Positions 1 to 8,292 of a stretch of 10,311 nt of DNA are shown here, one piece after another. The stretch is taken from assembly GCA_003024985.2 (NCBI GenBank), contig PXIH01S0043693.1. One strand, 5' to 3'. The translations under genes and the position numbers were made by a program. A model generated the notes under the pieces. The model was not told the DNA's origin. It worked only from the letters and a program-made list of their open reading frames with translations, and did no database searches. The stretch comes from Euperipatoides rowelli (lineage: Eukaryota > Onychophora > Udeonychophora > Euonychophora > Peripatopsidae). Each line of letters starts with the position of its first letter. Position 1 is the first letter of the stretch.

Positions 1-499
1 TTTTTTAATAATTTGTATTTTTTATGGTGCTACTAGCGATTAGGTGATTCCGTCTGCAATTCCATGAAAACGGATTTTAAGTATTCCTACTACTAAATAG
101 ATTCAAAAGCAGCATAACCTGATATGTATAGCATAGGACCTATCATTGAACCAAATGTCAAAATTAGATTTAGGCTAACTGAAAAAGAAAGTCAACTAAA
201 ATCTACATAGCATTTAAAAAGTTTGCACAGTTCAAACCATTATTTTTGTTGAATGTACATTGTACAGTACCGTACCTAGCCATTGTTTGTCAGTGATCAT
301 GTTTAGAACTAGCAGTTTATTTTTATTGTTTTTTTTTTGTTTTTTTTTTTGGGGGGAGGGGCTCAAAACTTAAGGATTGAAAATGATTCTAGACTGATTT
401 ATGATAGATGTTAAGAGTTCCCTGATATTGTGTGTGTTTCACTTTCCTTATCAAGATCTTTTGAAAATATTATCGGCAATCTATTTCTTATCTTTTCTA
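1..499. other. Non-coding AT-rich flank, downstream of the Gypsy relic
   Basis: I see no supportable gene here. The stretch holds a T-rich tract with a run of six G and then four G near 331-361, and a cluster of GTAC-type palindromes near 255-280. Relative to the minus-strand Gypsy pol relic that ends at 500, this is where a polypurine tract and 3' LTR should lie. I could not recognise either with confidence, so the LTR is absent, decayed or outside the window. Confidence 0.5.
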
Positions 500-834
500 T
501 TAGTTGCGGAATGTTTTCTTTCTCAAACCATATCTAGGTGGTGGTGCACTTGTGTTGACAGTGTTAAGGATTTCTGGTAATGGTTCATTTCCCAGATTTT
601 CGTGACATTTTTGTGTTAAAGTTACCTTTCCAGACATCTCAGTCTGTCGGAATGCATGTCTAGTGCTTAAGAATTACCTTTACCTGAGATGCATTTCTCA
701 TCACTGTCTGTCCCATTGTTTGCGAGGTGATTTTTGATCTTCTAATACCAATTATTGATGCTAAAAGGTGTGATAAATTTCTTCCTCTTTGTTTGCTTCA
801 CAAGTACCTGGTCTTCTAACTTGAGTGTTGTTTT
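500..834 (-). pseudogene. Ty3/Gypsy retrotransposon Pol, integrase C-terminal end (decayed)
   Basis: Read on the minus strand, this stretch matches the end of a Ty3/Gypsy polyprotein. That region follows the integrase core and binds DNA during insertion of the element's cDNA. The piece around 793-834 reads KTTLKLEDQVLVKQ, the typical 'vGDxVLvrQ' segment of Gypsy integrases, and is followed by a KKFITPF stretch. After a stop near 742 the similarity continues in another frame with IRRSKITSQT and VMRNASQVK, like the family's 'tVxrr...iTRNxSxxK'. A last frame, 637 down to 500, ends with APPPRYGLRKK and then stop codons. A proline-rich 'RRPPxRYG'-like tail is common at the end of Gypsy Pol. The frame changes and stops show it is dead. 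It is probably the same copy as the integrase core at 2950-3431. Confidence 0.75.
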
Positions 835-907
835 CAACACCAAAACACAGGAGTATATACAGTATATATATTGTTCACGTTCCCGAGTACCAAGAGTGGC
901 AGCATTC

Positions 908-923
908 TTTTTTTTTTTTTTTT
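908..923. repeat. Poly-T tract of 16 (poly-A on the minus strand)
   Basis: An uninterrupted run of 16 T lies just beyond the Gypsy C-terminal relic. On the minus strand it is a poly-A tract preceded by an ATTAATG-rich AT stretch. It could be the tail of a retroposed insert that helped split the Gypsy copy. It could equally be a simple microsatellite; many T-runs occur in this window. Confidence 0.6.
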
Positions 924-930
924 GAAACAT

Positions 931-1158
931 TAATAAAGGAATAATAATTTAAAATAATTTTGGTAGTTAGTAGCCTAAATTATTTTAAGAAATTATAGTT
1001 AATCTACAGTAGGCCTATGTCTAGCTATTCAAAAAATGCTTATGTTTGATCAAGTAGGCCTATTCAATATTTTTTTAATCAGATGTCTCAATTTCTTCCC
1101 AAATACAAAATTCTTTCCGAGCTGTTTGCTCAAGCTTCGGTAAAAATATTCACTCCTG
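931..1158. other. Unassigned AT-rich spacer with two TAGGCCTA motifs
   Basis: There is no gene here. It contains two copies of the palindrome TAGGCCTA (1010-1017 and 1055-1062) and a small inverted repeat at 1117-1140. It lies between the Gypsy C-terminal relic and the GC-rich end of the candidate nested element, so it is probably insertion-derived. I cannot name the family. Confidence 0.4.
1117..1140. repeat. Short imperfect hairpin, CCGAGCT / AGCTTCGG arms
   Basis: CCGAGCT (1117-1123) can pair with AGCTTCGG (1133-1140) with one bulged base and a loop of about nine bases. No function is suggested. It sits just outside the GC-rich left end of the candidate nested element and could belong to an element end. 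Confidence 0.35.
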
Positions 1159-1243
1159 CAGGGCCCTCGCTGAGGGAGGGGGAGGTGGGAATCCCCCCTT
1201 CCCCAAAGCTGAAAAATACCTGAAAAGTTGGCAAAAGCATGTT

Positions 1244-1582
1244 TCTAGTTGGCAGATTGGGCTGGGTTTTTTTAGGTTATTGTTAAGGTTTCATTTTTGT
1301 TTCCTTACTTATCAAGTTGGCACTTGAATGTATGAATATTTTGGCAAGCAATGAATGTGCATGACTTGATTTGGTATGAGCTGGGTTGGATCTGGAATTT
1401 TTTTGACACATGAAACATTAAAGCCCACTACTGTATATCCAATACATCATTGTAAACTTGAACAATGTACAAGTTGGGAAAAACTGTTGAAAAAAATGGT
1501 AGTTGGGACAAATTGCCAAGATGAAAAAAAACTGGATTTCAATTTGGCAAGGTGTGCAATCTATCCGACTTTTGTTTAGGAA
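1244..1582. repeat. Direct tandem duplication, copy 1 (339 bp)
   Basis: This is the first of two head-to-tail copies. It starts TCTAGTTGG(C)AGATTGGGCT and ends with CTTTTGTTTAGGAA directly before copy 2. Shared blocks include CAATGTACAAGTTGGG, GGCAAGCAATGAATGTGCAT and TGCCAAGATGAAAAA. Short open frames appear in both copies, but they lie in different frames and the copies differ by indels, so I do not call a protein. Confidence 0.85.
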
Positions 1583-1894
1583 TCTAGTTGGTAGATTGGG
1601 CTGGGTTTTTAAGTTATTGTTAACGTTTCATTTTTGTTTCCTTACTCATCGGGTTGGCATTATAAATATTTTGGCAAGTAATGAATGTGCATGTCTTGAT
1701 TTGGTTTGGGTCTGGAATTTTTTTGACACAGAAACAAAGTCCACTTCTGTATATCAATACAATCATCATCATTGTAAATTTGAACAATGTACAAGTTGGG
1801 AAAAATTGTTAAAAAAAATGGAAGTTGTGACAGATTGCCAAGATGAAAAAACTGGGTTTCAATTTTGGCAAGCAATCCAACTTTTGTTTAGGAA
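1583..1894. repeat. Direct tandem duplication, copy 2 (312 bp)
   Basis: This second copy abuts copy 1 with no spacer and ends with the same CTTTTGTTTAGGAA. It is about 27 bp shorter through scattered deletions. It carries the same ordered blocks: AGATTGGGCTGGGTTTTT, TTTTTGACACA, CAATGTACAAGTTGGG and TGCCAAGATGAAAAA. A 144-codon open frame crosses from copy 1 into this copy and looks incidental. Confidence 0.85.
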
Positions 1895-2885
1895 TCATAA
1901 GATTTTGCGAAAATGGGAAAGTCATTATTTAACTTAAAATTACTTAACCCACATTAAAAATCAATGGAAAATTTCAGTTGCTTATTGGCGACTCATGTTC
2001 ATGAAAGAAATAGCTATAATAGTGAAATTGTCAGTTTGATTAAAATCACAAATTTTAGCTTTGATGCACTCTTGCACGCACCTTTTTATTTAAGCAGGCG
2101 ATCAGGAGGGGGGAAAGCGGCAAAGATTGAAGAAAAGGAAATTTTTGTCTTATCAAAGTCAAGCTTATCATACAATCTGTTTTTTTCTTCTCATTATTCC
2201 AAAGTAAATCCCACATTGTTTAATTTCTTGAATTTTCCATCACTAACAGGCAAGTATTGATTCCAGTATGGTACTGTACATTTTATTTTCAAATCATAGC
2301 CCAAGTTTTATTCAGTCACTGTTTAATTTTTCTTCATAATTTAAATTACTGATTTATATAATTTTCTGAACAATACTTCAATTAGGTTTATTTTCAGGCA
2401 ATTCTTAAAATAACATACAATTTTATACCGGTATTCGATTGTTGTCTTTTTGTTGATTCAACTTGATTGTTATTAAATATTTTGATTCATTATTTTAATT
2501 CACCAGCAATTAGTTTTAGAATTCGGCTGCTTCATAATTAATAGCCATTACAAATATACAGGCTATATTAAAATGCTAACTTTAATTGCAATTTATCTGG
2601 TGGGGGTTTTTTTTTTTGTGCTGATACTGGCTGCTAACAAAAATCACGATATCACTGCAACTTCCAGAAAACAAAAAAAAAAAAGCTTATCAAATCAAAC
2701 TTTCTGAAGGAGCCCTTTAATTTTTCCTGCAGGGAAAGGTCCAAAATACATAGATACAGTACGTCACTGGAAAAAGGCGGGGGCTAAAGTGTACTTGATA
2801 ATCATTATTAATACATCACTTGTTCATTTCCAATTTTAAAAAATGTTTTAAAGTTAGCAAAAAAATATATTGACTTGACAATTTT
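1895..2885. other. Unassigned AT-rich DNA inside the candidate nested insert
   Basis: No gene is supported. A 98-codon open frame at 1964-2260 has no recognisable motif, is rich in S, F and L from T-rich codons, and is best taken as chance. The stretch contains a G-rich patch near 2106-2113, the palindrome TACCGGTA at 2426-2433, a G/T-run near 2600-2618, and a poly-A run near 2672-2683. Confidence 0.4.
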
Positions 2886-2949
2886 GTGGGTCTCCCCCCC
2901 TTCCCCCAACCATAAGGCCTTAGTGAGGGCCTTGCGCCCCTGCCAAAAC

Positions 2950-3431
2950 ATCAAAGTATGTTTTGTTCGCCAATTTGGCTCTCGAATCTGCTACTTCAAA
3001 TAATGTTCTAGCTTCTTAGGGTTGGTCAATTAAGAACTATTGGTATTGTAGGAATTTCAATATTAATTGGCCTGTTAGAGTAGGCTATGTCTGCTGGTGC
3101 TAATCCAGTAGCAGTATGGGTTGTTGCTTGGTAATTTCTCAATATTTCATTAAGTGATATTTGTTAACTTCCTGTGCTGTTTGCTATCTATAATGTTTTA
3201 TTTAGTGTTCGATTAAATCTCTCGCCATTGGCCTGGAGCCACAGGGGGTGATCTGCCTATGTTTTGTGAGGAATTGACTCAATTGAGTAGTCTGCACTGT
3301 TGAACGGAGGCCTTTGTCTGTGTACACAATCTTTATGATTTCGAATAACCTACTGCAAGTAGATAATCAAGCTTCCCCATGTTGGTTGTTATTAGTGATG
3401 TAGACTTGACCATTTTTAGATTATCTACAAC
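2950..3431 (-). pseudogene. Ty3/Gypsy retrotransposon integrase core (decayed)
   Basis: The minus strand encodes a broken DDE-type integrase core, the enzyme that inserts retroelement cDNA into the host genome. From 3431 downward one frame gives VVDN and a K-rich segment, like the family's 'vDxfSKwxe'. After a frameshift near 3350 the next frame gives RLFEIIKIVYTDKG (TDKG near 3310-3321). This corresponds to 'lFxxyGxPxxivsDnG', so the second catalytic Asp is kept but N became K. The frame changes again near 3243 to LQANGERFNRTLNKTL, matching 'PQaNGevERxNRtL' without its VE pair. Next come a TAG stop, a TAA stop, then ISLNEILRNYQATTHTATG and LAPADI, the family's 'fLxxYRxTpHsxTGxxPaxl'. A final frame gives EVADSRAKLANKTY before similarity stops near 2950. 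At least three frame changes and two internal stops make it inactive. Reverse transcriptase and RNase H are not recognisable beyond 3431. Confidence 0.85.
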
Positions 3432-4027
3432 CCGGTAATCTTTTTTTTTTAAGCTAACCTCAATATTGTGTCTCAGTATATGAGGATTATTGTATATCAA
3501 TGTGGTCATGAATAAAAAACAACAAATAAATTTACAACTTACTATTACCCTATTGCTTTTTCTTTTGGGATTACCAGAGGTCCTAATTTGGTAAGATAAC
3601 CTTGTTTTAAAAGATTAACTTAATTCTATGTTCCTTTATAGTTTAGTGGATATATTTGAAGTCTCAATTTACACTGAAATAAGCACATAATATACTTAAT
3701 AAAAGACAACAATAGCTGAGATCATTTATAAAATAGCACTAGGCAATTTAAAGTGTAAATTTCAAAATAATTTCTGGATTATCTTACTAGGCAGGAACAC
3801 CTCACCCCTTTCCCAGCTATTAGCCCTAAAGTCCCTCTTAGACTAAAAAATGTCTGTCAACCCAAATCTACATTCCATCCAAAATGAACAAATTAGCTAT
3901 AGGCCTACTACTTAAACTATATTGTTTATATTTTGAACATGTATTTGCCCTAATTTTTATTTATTTTTCTATTTTAAATGAGCTTGGCTAAGAATATTAT
4001 TTTAATTAGAATTTTTTTTTTTTTTAG
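3432..4027. other. Non-coding region upstream of the SLC22 exon
   Basis: No gene is recognised. The expected upstream Gypsy domains (RNase H, reverse transcriptase) are not visible, so the relic is 5'-truncated or replaced here. The stretch contains a roughly inverted pair at 3578-3602 and 3776-3803, a TAGGCCTA at 3900-3907, and a C-rich patch near 3800-3835. It may include promoter or 5' UTR intron sequence of the downstream gene; no TATA or initiator can be assigned with confidence. Confidence 0.4.
3578..3803. repeat. Imperfect inverted pair about 170 bp apart
   Basis: The left arm, 3578-3602, contains AGGTCCTAATTTGGTAAGAT followed by AACC. The right arm, 3776-3803, contains GGATTATCTTACTAGGCAGG followed by AACACCT. 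Reverse-complementing one arm gives a shared GTAAGATAA core and weaker matches outward. It could be a small decayed MITE or chance. Confidence 0.25.
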
Positions 4028-4028
4028 A
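4012..4028 (+). other. Possible splice acceptor of a 5' UTR intron
   Basis: An unbroken run of 14 T (4012-4025) is followed directly by AG (4026-4027), a strong acceptor-like configuration, 101 bases before the SLC22 start codon. A leader exon upstream, outside or within the window, could splice here. No donor or transcript evidence is available, and T-runs are common in this DNA. Confidence 0.3.
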
Positions 4029-4040
4029 TATTTCATCAAC

Positions 4041-4049
4041 ATGAAGTGA
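4041..4049 (+). promoter_or_regulatory. Minimal upstream ORF (ATG AAG TGA)
   Basis: A two-codon open frame, ATG-AAG-TGA, lies 79 bases before the SLC22 ATG, in a different frame from it. If the transcript includes this stretch, a scanning ribosome would meet it first. It might then slightly reduce translation of the transporter. Whether the leader includes it is unknown. Confidence 0.25.
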
Positions 4050-4128
4050 TACTTTGTGAACATTTTCTTATTTATTCCGTCCATCTTTTAAAAAAGGGGG
4101 CCAATTAATTAAACGTCTTTATTTTACC

Positions 4129-4482
4129 ATGGCTGATATTAATAGTATTGATGATATTTTTCGGATTCTGGGGGATCCTGGACGTTATGAAATTGTTATT
4201 TATTTATGTATGTGTTTGAACTATTTTCCGGTAGCATTTAATCACCTGGTAATGGGATTCTATGGAGATACCCCACCACATCATTGTAAAATTCCTGCTA
4301 ATATGACAGCAAATAATACTATTCCTATAATAATATCTTCTGATGGCACTGAAATGTTTGACCAATGTCAGATGTATAAAATTACTAATGGACTGGTTGA
4401 TAGAAATACTACAGTTTCATGTCAAGATTCTGAAGGTTGGCAATATCATGTTACAGGGAATGAATGGACTATTGTTACGGAG
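4129..4482 (+). CDS. SLC22-family organic ion transporter, first coding exon (partial)
   Basis: This is the N-terminal 118 residues of a plasma-membrane SLC22 transporter of the major facilitator superfamily. The family moves organic cations, anions or zwitterions such as carnitine. The start is in a strong Kozak context (ACCATGG), with an in-frame TGA at 4057-4059 and no intervening ATG. Residues 8-20 (DDIFRILGDPGRY) match the family's N-terminal 'DDiLxxiGxfGrYQ'. A hydrophobic segment at about 21-45 is TM1. The extracellular loop has HHC at 51-53, Cys at 80 and 98, three N-glycosylation sequons (N58, N62, N93), and CQDSEGWQY at 98-106. The end, WTIVTE, is the conserved 'sTIVTE' that precedes 'W/FxLVC' in the next exon. 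It stops at GAG followed by GTAAGT, leaving phase 0. The open frame runs on to a TAA at 4588-4590 with no family similarity, which is intron read-through. The family spans about 500-600 residues, so most of the gene lies outside. The substrate cannot be told. Confidence 0.9.
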
Positions 4483-4488
4483 GTAAGT
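4483..4488 (+). other. Splice donor of SLC22 intron 1
   Basis: GAG|GTAAGT matches the consensus U1 donor fully at the intron side. It falls exactly where similarity to SLC22 proteins ends (after TIVTE) and leaves phase 0. Confidence 0.9.
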
Positions 4489-6345
4489 GCTAAATCATTA
4501 TTTAGGGTTAAATCTGATATTTCAATGATCTTTACTTTCAAAGTCCATGGCGGGAAAATCTTAGACCTAATTTTGAGATTCATTAAATAATCTCACAAAA
4601 AAAAAATAACGGAATTTTTTTTCCAGTTATTTATGTGCAGTCTATAATAAAATTGCAATAGTAGGCTGACTTGTGATCTTATGATTGATTATATTAGTAA
4701 AGCTCCTATTTATTTTTAGATGTTTTAATTTAGAAAGTTTGTAATATTTCTATATTGAATAGGCTAAATAAATTCATATTTTATATTTCAGTATTTTATA
4801 AAAGCAGCTGAATGCAAGATGGCAATTGATATCCTTGTTAGCCTATGGTTGCATTAGCCAAGTTGCTAACCTAGAAGTCTGTTGATATAAAGTGCATTTT
4901 TACAAACTATTAAGTAGGTTAGTCTATAGCTAAATTCATCATTATAGTAGTCTCATTTAGAGTAATCTAATCGTAAATAGTCAGCTCTCCTAAATGATCT
5001 TATAAAATCTCTTATTTGTGTAAAAAAAAAAAAATGTGGTTACTAATGTGATTGTTAGCTTGCTCCAAAGAAGCTATATATTTTTCATAACCAAATCATC
5101 ACAAACTATTTTAGAAAGTGGGGTTTTTTTTTTAAGTTTTGGCCAACATAAAAATAGGGTAATTAGGTTAAGTAACATCTTAATATTGTTATTGAATAAT
5201 TCAATACATATTCTTTTTGTGATTGTGTGCACTATCTAAGAGATTTAATTGCTTTAGGCTATATTATTACTAGACTGAGGATTGGTAGACACTAAAAAAA
5301 ATAAAAATAGGCAAATAAGCACTTAAAAAGACTTAAATAAGCACTATGAATTCTTAATTTAACATGAAATAAATTTTAGTAAAATGTTCTTGGTCTTTAT
5401 TTATTTTTTCTTGAAGACTTTTGGGGATAAAAAGTGCAGTAAACTTCGTTTTAGAGCAGGCTAAAATAAAGTTAGAAACAATTTAAAATGCCAACACTCG
5501 TGATTATTCAAAAAGGACTACAGCCTCACTCTATAACAGCCTGGCATGAAAAGAATGAAGTGACACTGAATAACTTTGTTTACAAAGCCATTAATGTTTC
5601 AATGGCAAACTTGTTATTTGGTTGGCATATTCTTATTGGCTATTGCAAAGTAAAAACTCAATATGATTTCAGCTCAATTTGGTGGAAAATAGATTACGAA
5701 CTTTAGAGATGGGATTCAAAAAATTGAGAAATCGATAGATTATTTGAAATAAAAATTAAAAAAAATGATAAAAACATCTAAGTTATATATTTTTTTACAA
5801 TTATGAACACTTAAAGGCCAAAATATATTAAAATAGATACTAGTAAGTGAAATAGACAATAAAAATGGTATCCTCTTTACAAAGCATCTGAAACAAATTT
5901 AACTCGACAGCTTAAAAAAGTATCCTCAGTTTATTAATTACTGCTGAATACAAGCATACTCCGCTATATTTTGACCTTCACTTTAGTGACATTCACGAGT
6001 ACTGACATATTTCAGTTGCACCATTCCTCTGTTTTCATATGCATGCTTCGCAAGAACGAATGCTTAACGGCATGTTGTCACTGTTCAATTAGTTTCAAAC
6101 TACAAACTTGCTCACAGTAGCCTACATACTATTCACTGCCATCAGTTTGTGTTCAAACATGTTTCACATCTTTGTACCGTATAGTTATTTACATCAGATA
6201 TGGCTGTATTTGATGATTGTAATGCAATGCATGCATCGATAAATGAACAAAAAAAGATATTCTTCACTTTAAGTACCTTTTCGGTTTGCGTACTCAAACG
6301 GGGTATGCCTAAAAATAAAATTTTAATCATTCCATTTTTTCCCAG

Positions 6346-6450
6346 GTTATAAAGAAGACCTGGATAATGGATGAGAAGAAATTGAGGAAGCTAGCAAATA
6401 AAATCTATGAAAGTACAATAACTGATAAGATTAAATTATCAGTTTTATAA
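6346..6450 (+). other. Exon-like 34-codon open frame after a splice acceptor
   Basis: T6CCCAG ending at 6345 is a good acceptor. The phase-0 frame after it reads VIKKTWIMDEKKLRKLANK and onward to a TAA at 6448-6450. The stretch is Lys-rich and lacks the low-complexity look of neighbouring frames. It is not the second exon of an SLC22 protein, which should be hydrophobic. In DNA this AT-rich, 34 codons without a stop are not rare, so I treat it as unproven: an alternative terminal exon, a decayed gene piece or chance. Confidence 0.15.
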
Positions 6451-6716
6451 AGTTTGTTCATGTCAGAAATTACAGTAGCAGGGGCTTCAGCAAGAAAAAG
6501 AAAATAGAGATTGACTAATATAAATTAAAAACTCCCCCTCCTTTTTCTAGGCATGTTTGTCTGATGTTGCATTAAGACTGCAGATTGTCTACTGCTATTG
6601 ACTAAGATAGATCATCAAAAGGCTCCTATTTGATCCTGATTATTAGTGAGCAAATATTTTTATTGTTGGCACCAAGGTATTAACAAAAACATTAGCTACC
6701 AGTGCTATGCCAGCAA

Positions 6717-6731
6717 GGGGGGGAAGGGGGG
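6717..6731 (+). repeat. Paired G runs (7 and 6) in AT-rich DNA
   Basis: Seven G, AA, then six G occur directly after CCAGCAA. Two such runs could form a G-quadruplex by splitting each run or by pairing between strands. Similar G-rich patches sit at 350-361, 1175-1190 and, on the minus strand, 2892-2907. Such tracts often mark ends of DNA transposons in this window, but no matching partner end was found here. Confidence 0.5.
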
Positions 6732-7930
6732 AAACTAATTAAATACCTAATTAAAAATTATTAATCTTAAAAAAAATATGTTCTGTAGAAATATCACAAG
6801 TTAGTATGCTATACCATTATATTGTAAACAAATTAAAAAAAATAGCAAACTATCTTAATATATTGTACTCCCTAACACTATTAAGCATGGATTTGTCATC
6901 ATAAAACATGCTGGTTATTTTTAGTTAAATGTTTGACATTTTAACATCTAAAATGATTAGTTTAAATACTGGAAGTTAAAAAAAAACTTTCTTCAAATAA
7001 CTAAGAATTTATTTTGTGCAGCATATTAATTGTTGAAGGTCATGTGGTTTTTAAAAGATGATCAAGAGAAATTGTAGACAAGTTATGCATTATTTCACTA
7101 ACTGTATTATAAGAATTGTCTTTAAAACCAAAACTTTAAATTTTGTGTGAAGATGAAAAATTATTTAAACAAAAATAATTCTAAATATTTTAATTTTTAA
7201 AAATAGTATACCGGTATTGGAATCGGTTTACAAGTTAAAAATATTAAAAAAAAAATAGATGAACTTTTGTTTTGGCTTAAATCTTCTTTAATCAGGCATT
7301 TTAATGAACTGGTTTTTGTATCATTTATTTTTATAATCCACTATTTCTAGTCTAAATGAATTTAATCTAATTAAAAAACTATGTTGTTGTTTTCAATGGC
7401 TGACTGCCAATATTTTTCAACAAATCAGAATATAATATCTTGCCTCTAGAAATAATTTTAAAATTGCTTTTGTTGAAAAAAAAGAAGACATTATTACATT
7501 TTACTTCTTCTCTTCCCAATTAAATTAAAGTTTATAATGGTTGTTTTTGTATAGTAGGCTACCCAAGAGTTTAATGTGTTCATTTGCTGTATAATGTTTA
7601 AAGTTTAATCATGGATTTTTGTCATGTTTTTAATAAAATAAATAGCTAATATTATTATTAGAATTATATTTTTCCCAGTTATTTCTGCAGCAAATTTATT
7701 TTTAGAAAACATTTAAATCTATAAGTTATTTAAAAATAATAATTTATTTCTTACATGTTTTAATTTTATATTTTTTTTTATAATATTAAGGACATCCCTT
7801 AATAAACTTTAATAACAAAATTCATAATACATTAATTCAAACTATTTAACAAGTCAACACTACCCACATCCATTTTTTTTTACAAAGTCCTTTACATTAA
7901 GGTACCTGCCATCACCCCTAAATTGCAGGT

Positions 7931-7962
7931 CAATATTATTTTTATAATCTACAATAATATTG
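7931..7962. repeat. Perfect 10-bp inverted repeat, AT-rich
   Basis: CAATATTATT (7931-7940) and AATAATATTG (7953-7962) are exact reverse complements separated by 12 bases. The structure can form a hairpin, but AT-rich DNA makes such pairs fairly frequent. No terminator, MITE end or other role can be assigned. Confidence 0.6.
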
Positions 7963-8292
7963 AATCACAAACGGTATTATTAAACACAGCAATTTTAATT
8001 TTATATTTTGAATTTGAAAGATAGTAAAGTTTTTTTTATATTGTTAATTACTGTGTCTAGCTCCATTTATGTTTACTAATTTAAAGATAACATGCAATAA
8101 AATATAGGCCTAATAATAAAATAAATATACCCAAGTTTTTTTATTTTTTAATATACTTTCTAAAAAATATAAATATAGTCTATATAGCTTACCAGGCAAT
8201 GGCTACACATACAGCCACAGTATCAATTTATGCAGTCTGTGCTCAATCTTAAATTTAAAAGTTTAAAACTGTCATTAATTAGCAAATTTTAT

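Larger units (their letters stand above)
1159..2942. mobile_element. Candidate nested DNA transposon interrupting the Gypsy relic
   Basis: The two edges carry related GC-rich sequences in opposite orientation. From 1159 rightward the plus strand reads CAGGGCCCTCGCTGAGGG. From 2942 leftward the minus strand reads CAGGGGCGCAAGGCCCTCAC followed by TAAGG. Both start CAGGG, share GGCCCTC(A/G)CT(A/G)AGG, and run into long G tracts. The start resembles terminal repeats of hAT-type DNA transposons (inference). The interval lies between the two halves of a Gypsy integrase, as expected of an insertion. Against this, the flanks 1151-1158 and 2943-2950 are not a matching 8-bp target duplication, and no transposase is seen inside. 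Boundaries are therefore tentative, and it may be a composite of several inserts. Confidence 0.3.

Noticed and set aside
1376-1937. Two overlapping open frames (67 and 144 codons) with repeated CTSWEKLLKKM-like sequence
   Set aside because: The apparent protein repeat is a by-product of the DNA tandem duplication. The two copies are read in different frames relative to each other, with indels between them, and no family resemblance is seen.
1964-2260. 98-codon open frame on the plus strand
   Set aside because: No motif, no splice or promoter context, composition dominated by T-rich codons, and location inside transposon-derived DNA.
3205-3220. tRNA B-box-like GTTCGATTAAATC, considered as a tRNA or SINE promoter
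   Set aside because: No A box or cloverleaf is found upstream, and the sequence is explained by the minus-strand Gypsy integrase relic.
4791-4856. Possible SLC22 exon 2 after ATATTTCAG
   Set aside because: The phase-0 frame YFIKAAECK... stops after 21 codons and lacks the conserved W/F-x-L-V-C start and the TM2 segment.
5036-5239. 67-codon open frame after a poly-A run
   Set aside because: Hydrophobic low-complexity translation of AT-rich DNA; no SLC22 similarity.
5488-5706. 72-codon open frame in the SLC22 intron
   Set aside because: It contains no recognisable domain, has no Kozak or acceptor support that distinguishes it, and does not resemble any SLC22 exon.
6142-6330. Minus-strand 62-codon open frame
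   Set aside because: No motif and no context. It could be a shadow of an AT-rich intron; nothing distinguishes it from chance.
6551-6603. Possible exon after TTTTTCTAG
   Set aside because: The frame is open for only about 16 codons and does not match SLC22.
7904-7930. ACCTGC / GCAGGT inverted pair, considered as a small hairpin element
   Set aside because: Arms of six bases are expected often by chance, and no repeat context supports it.
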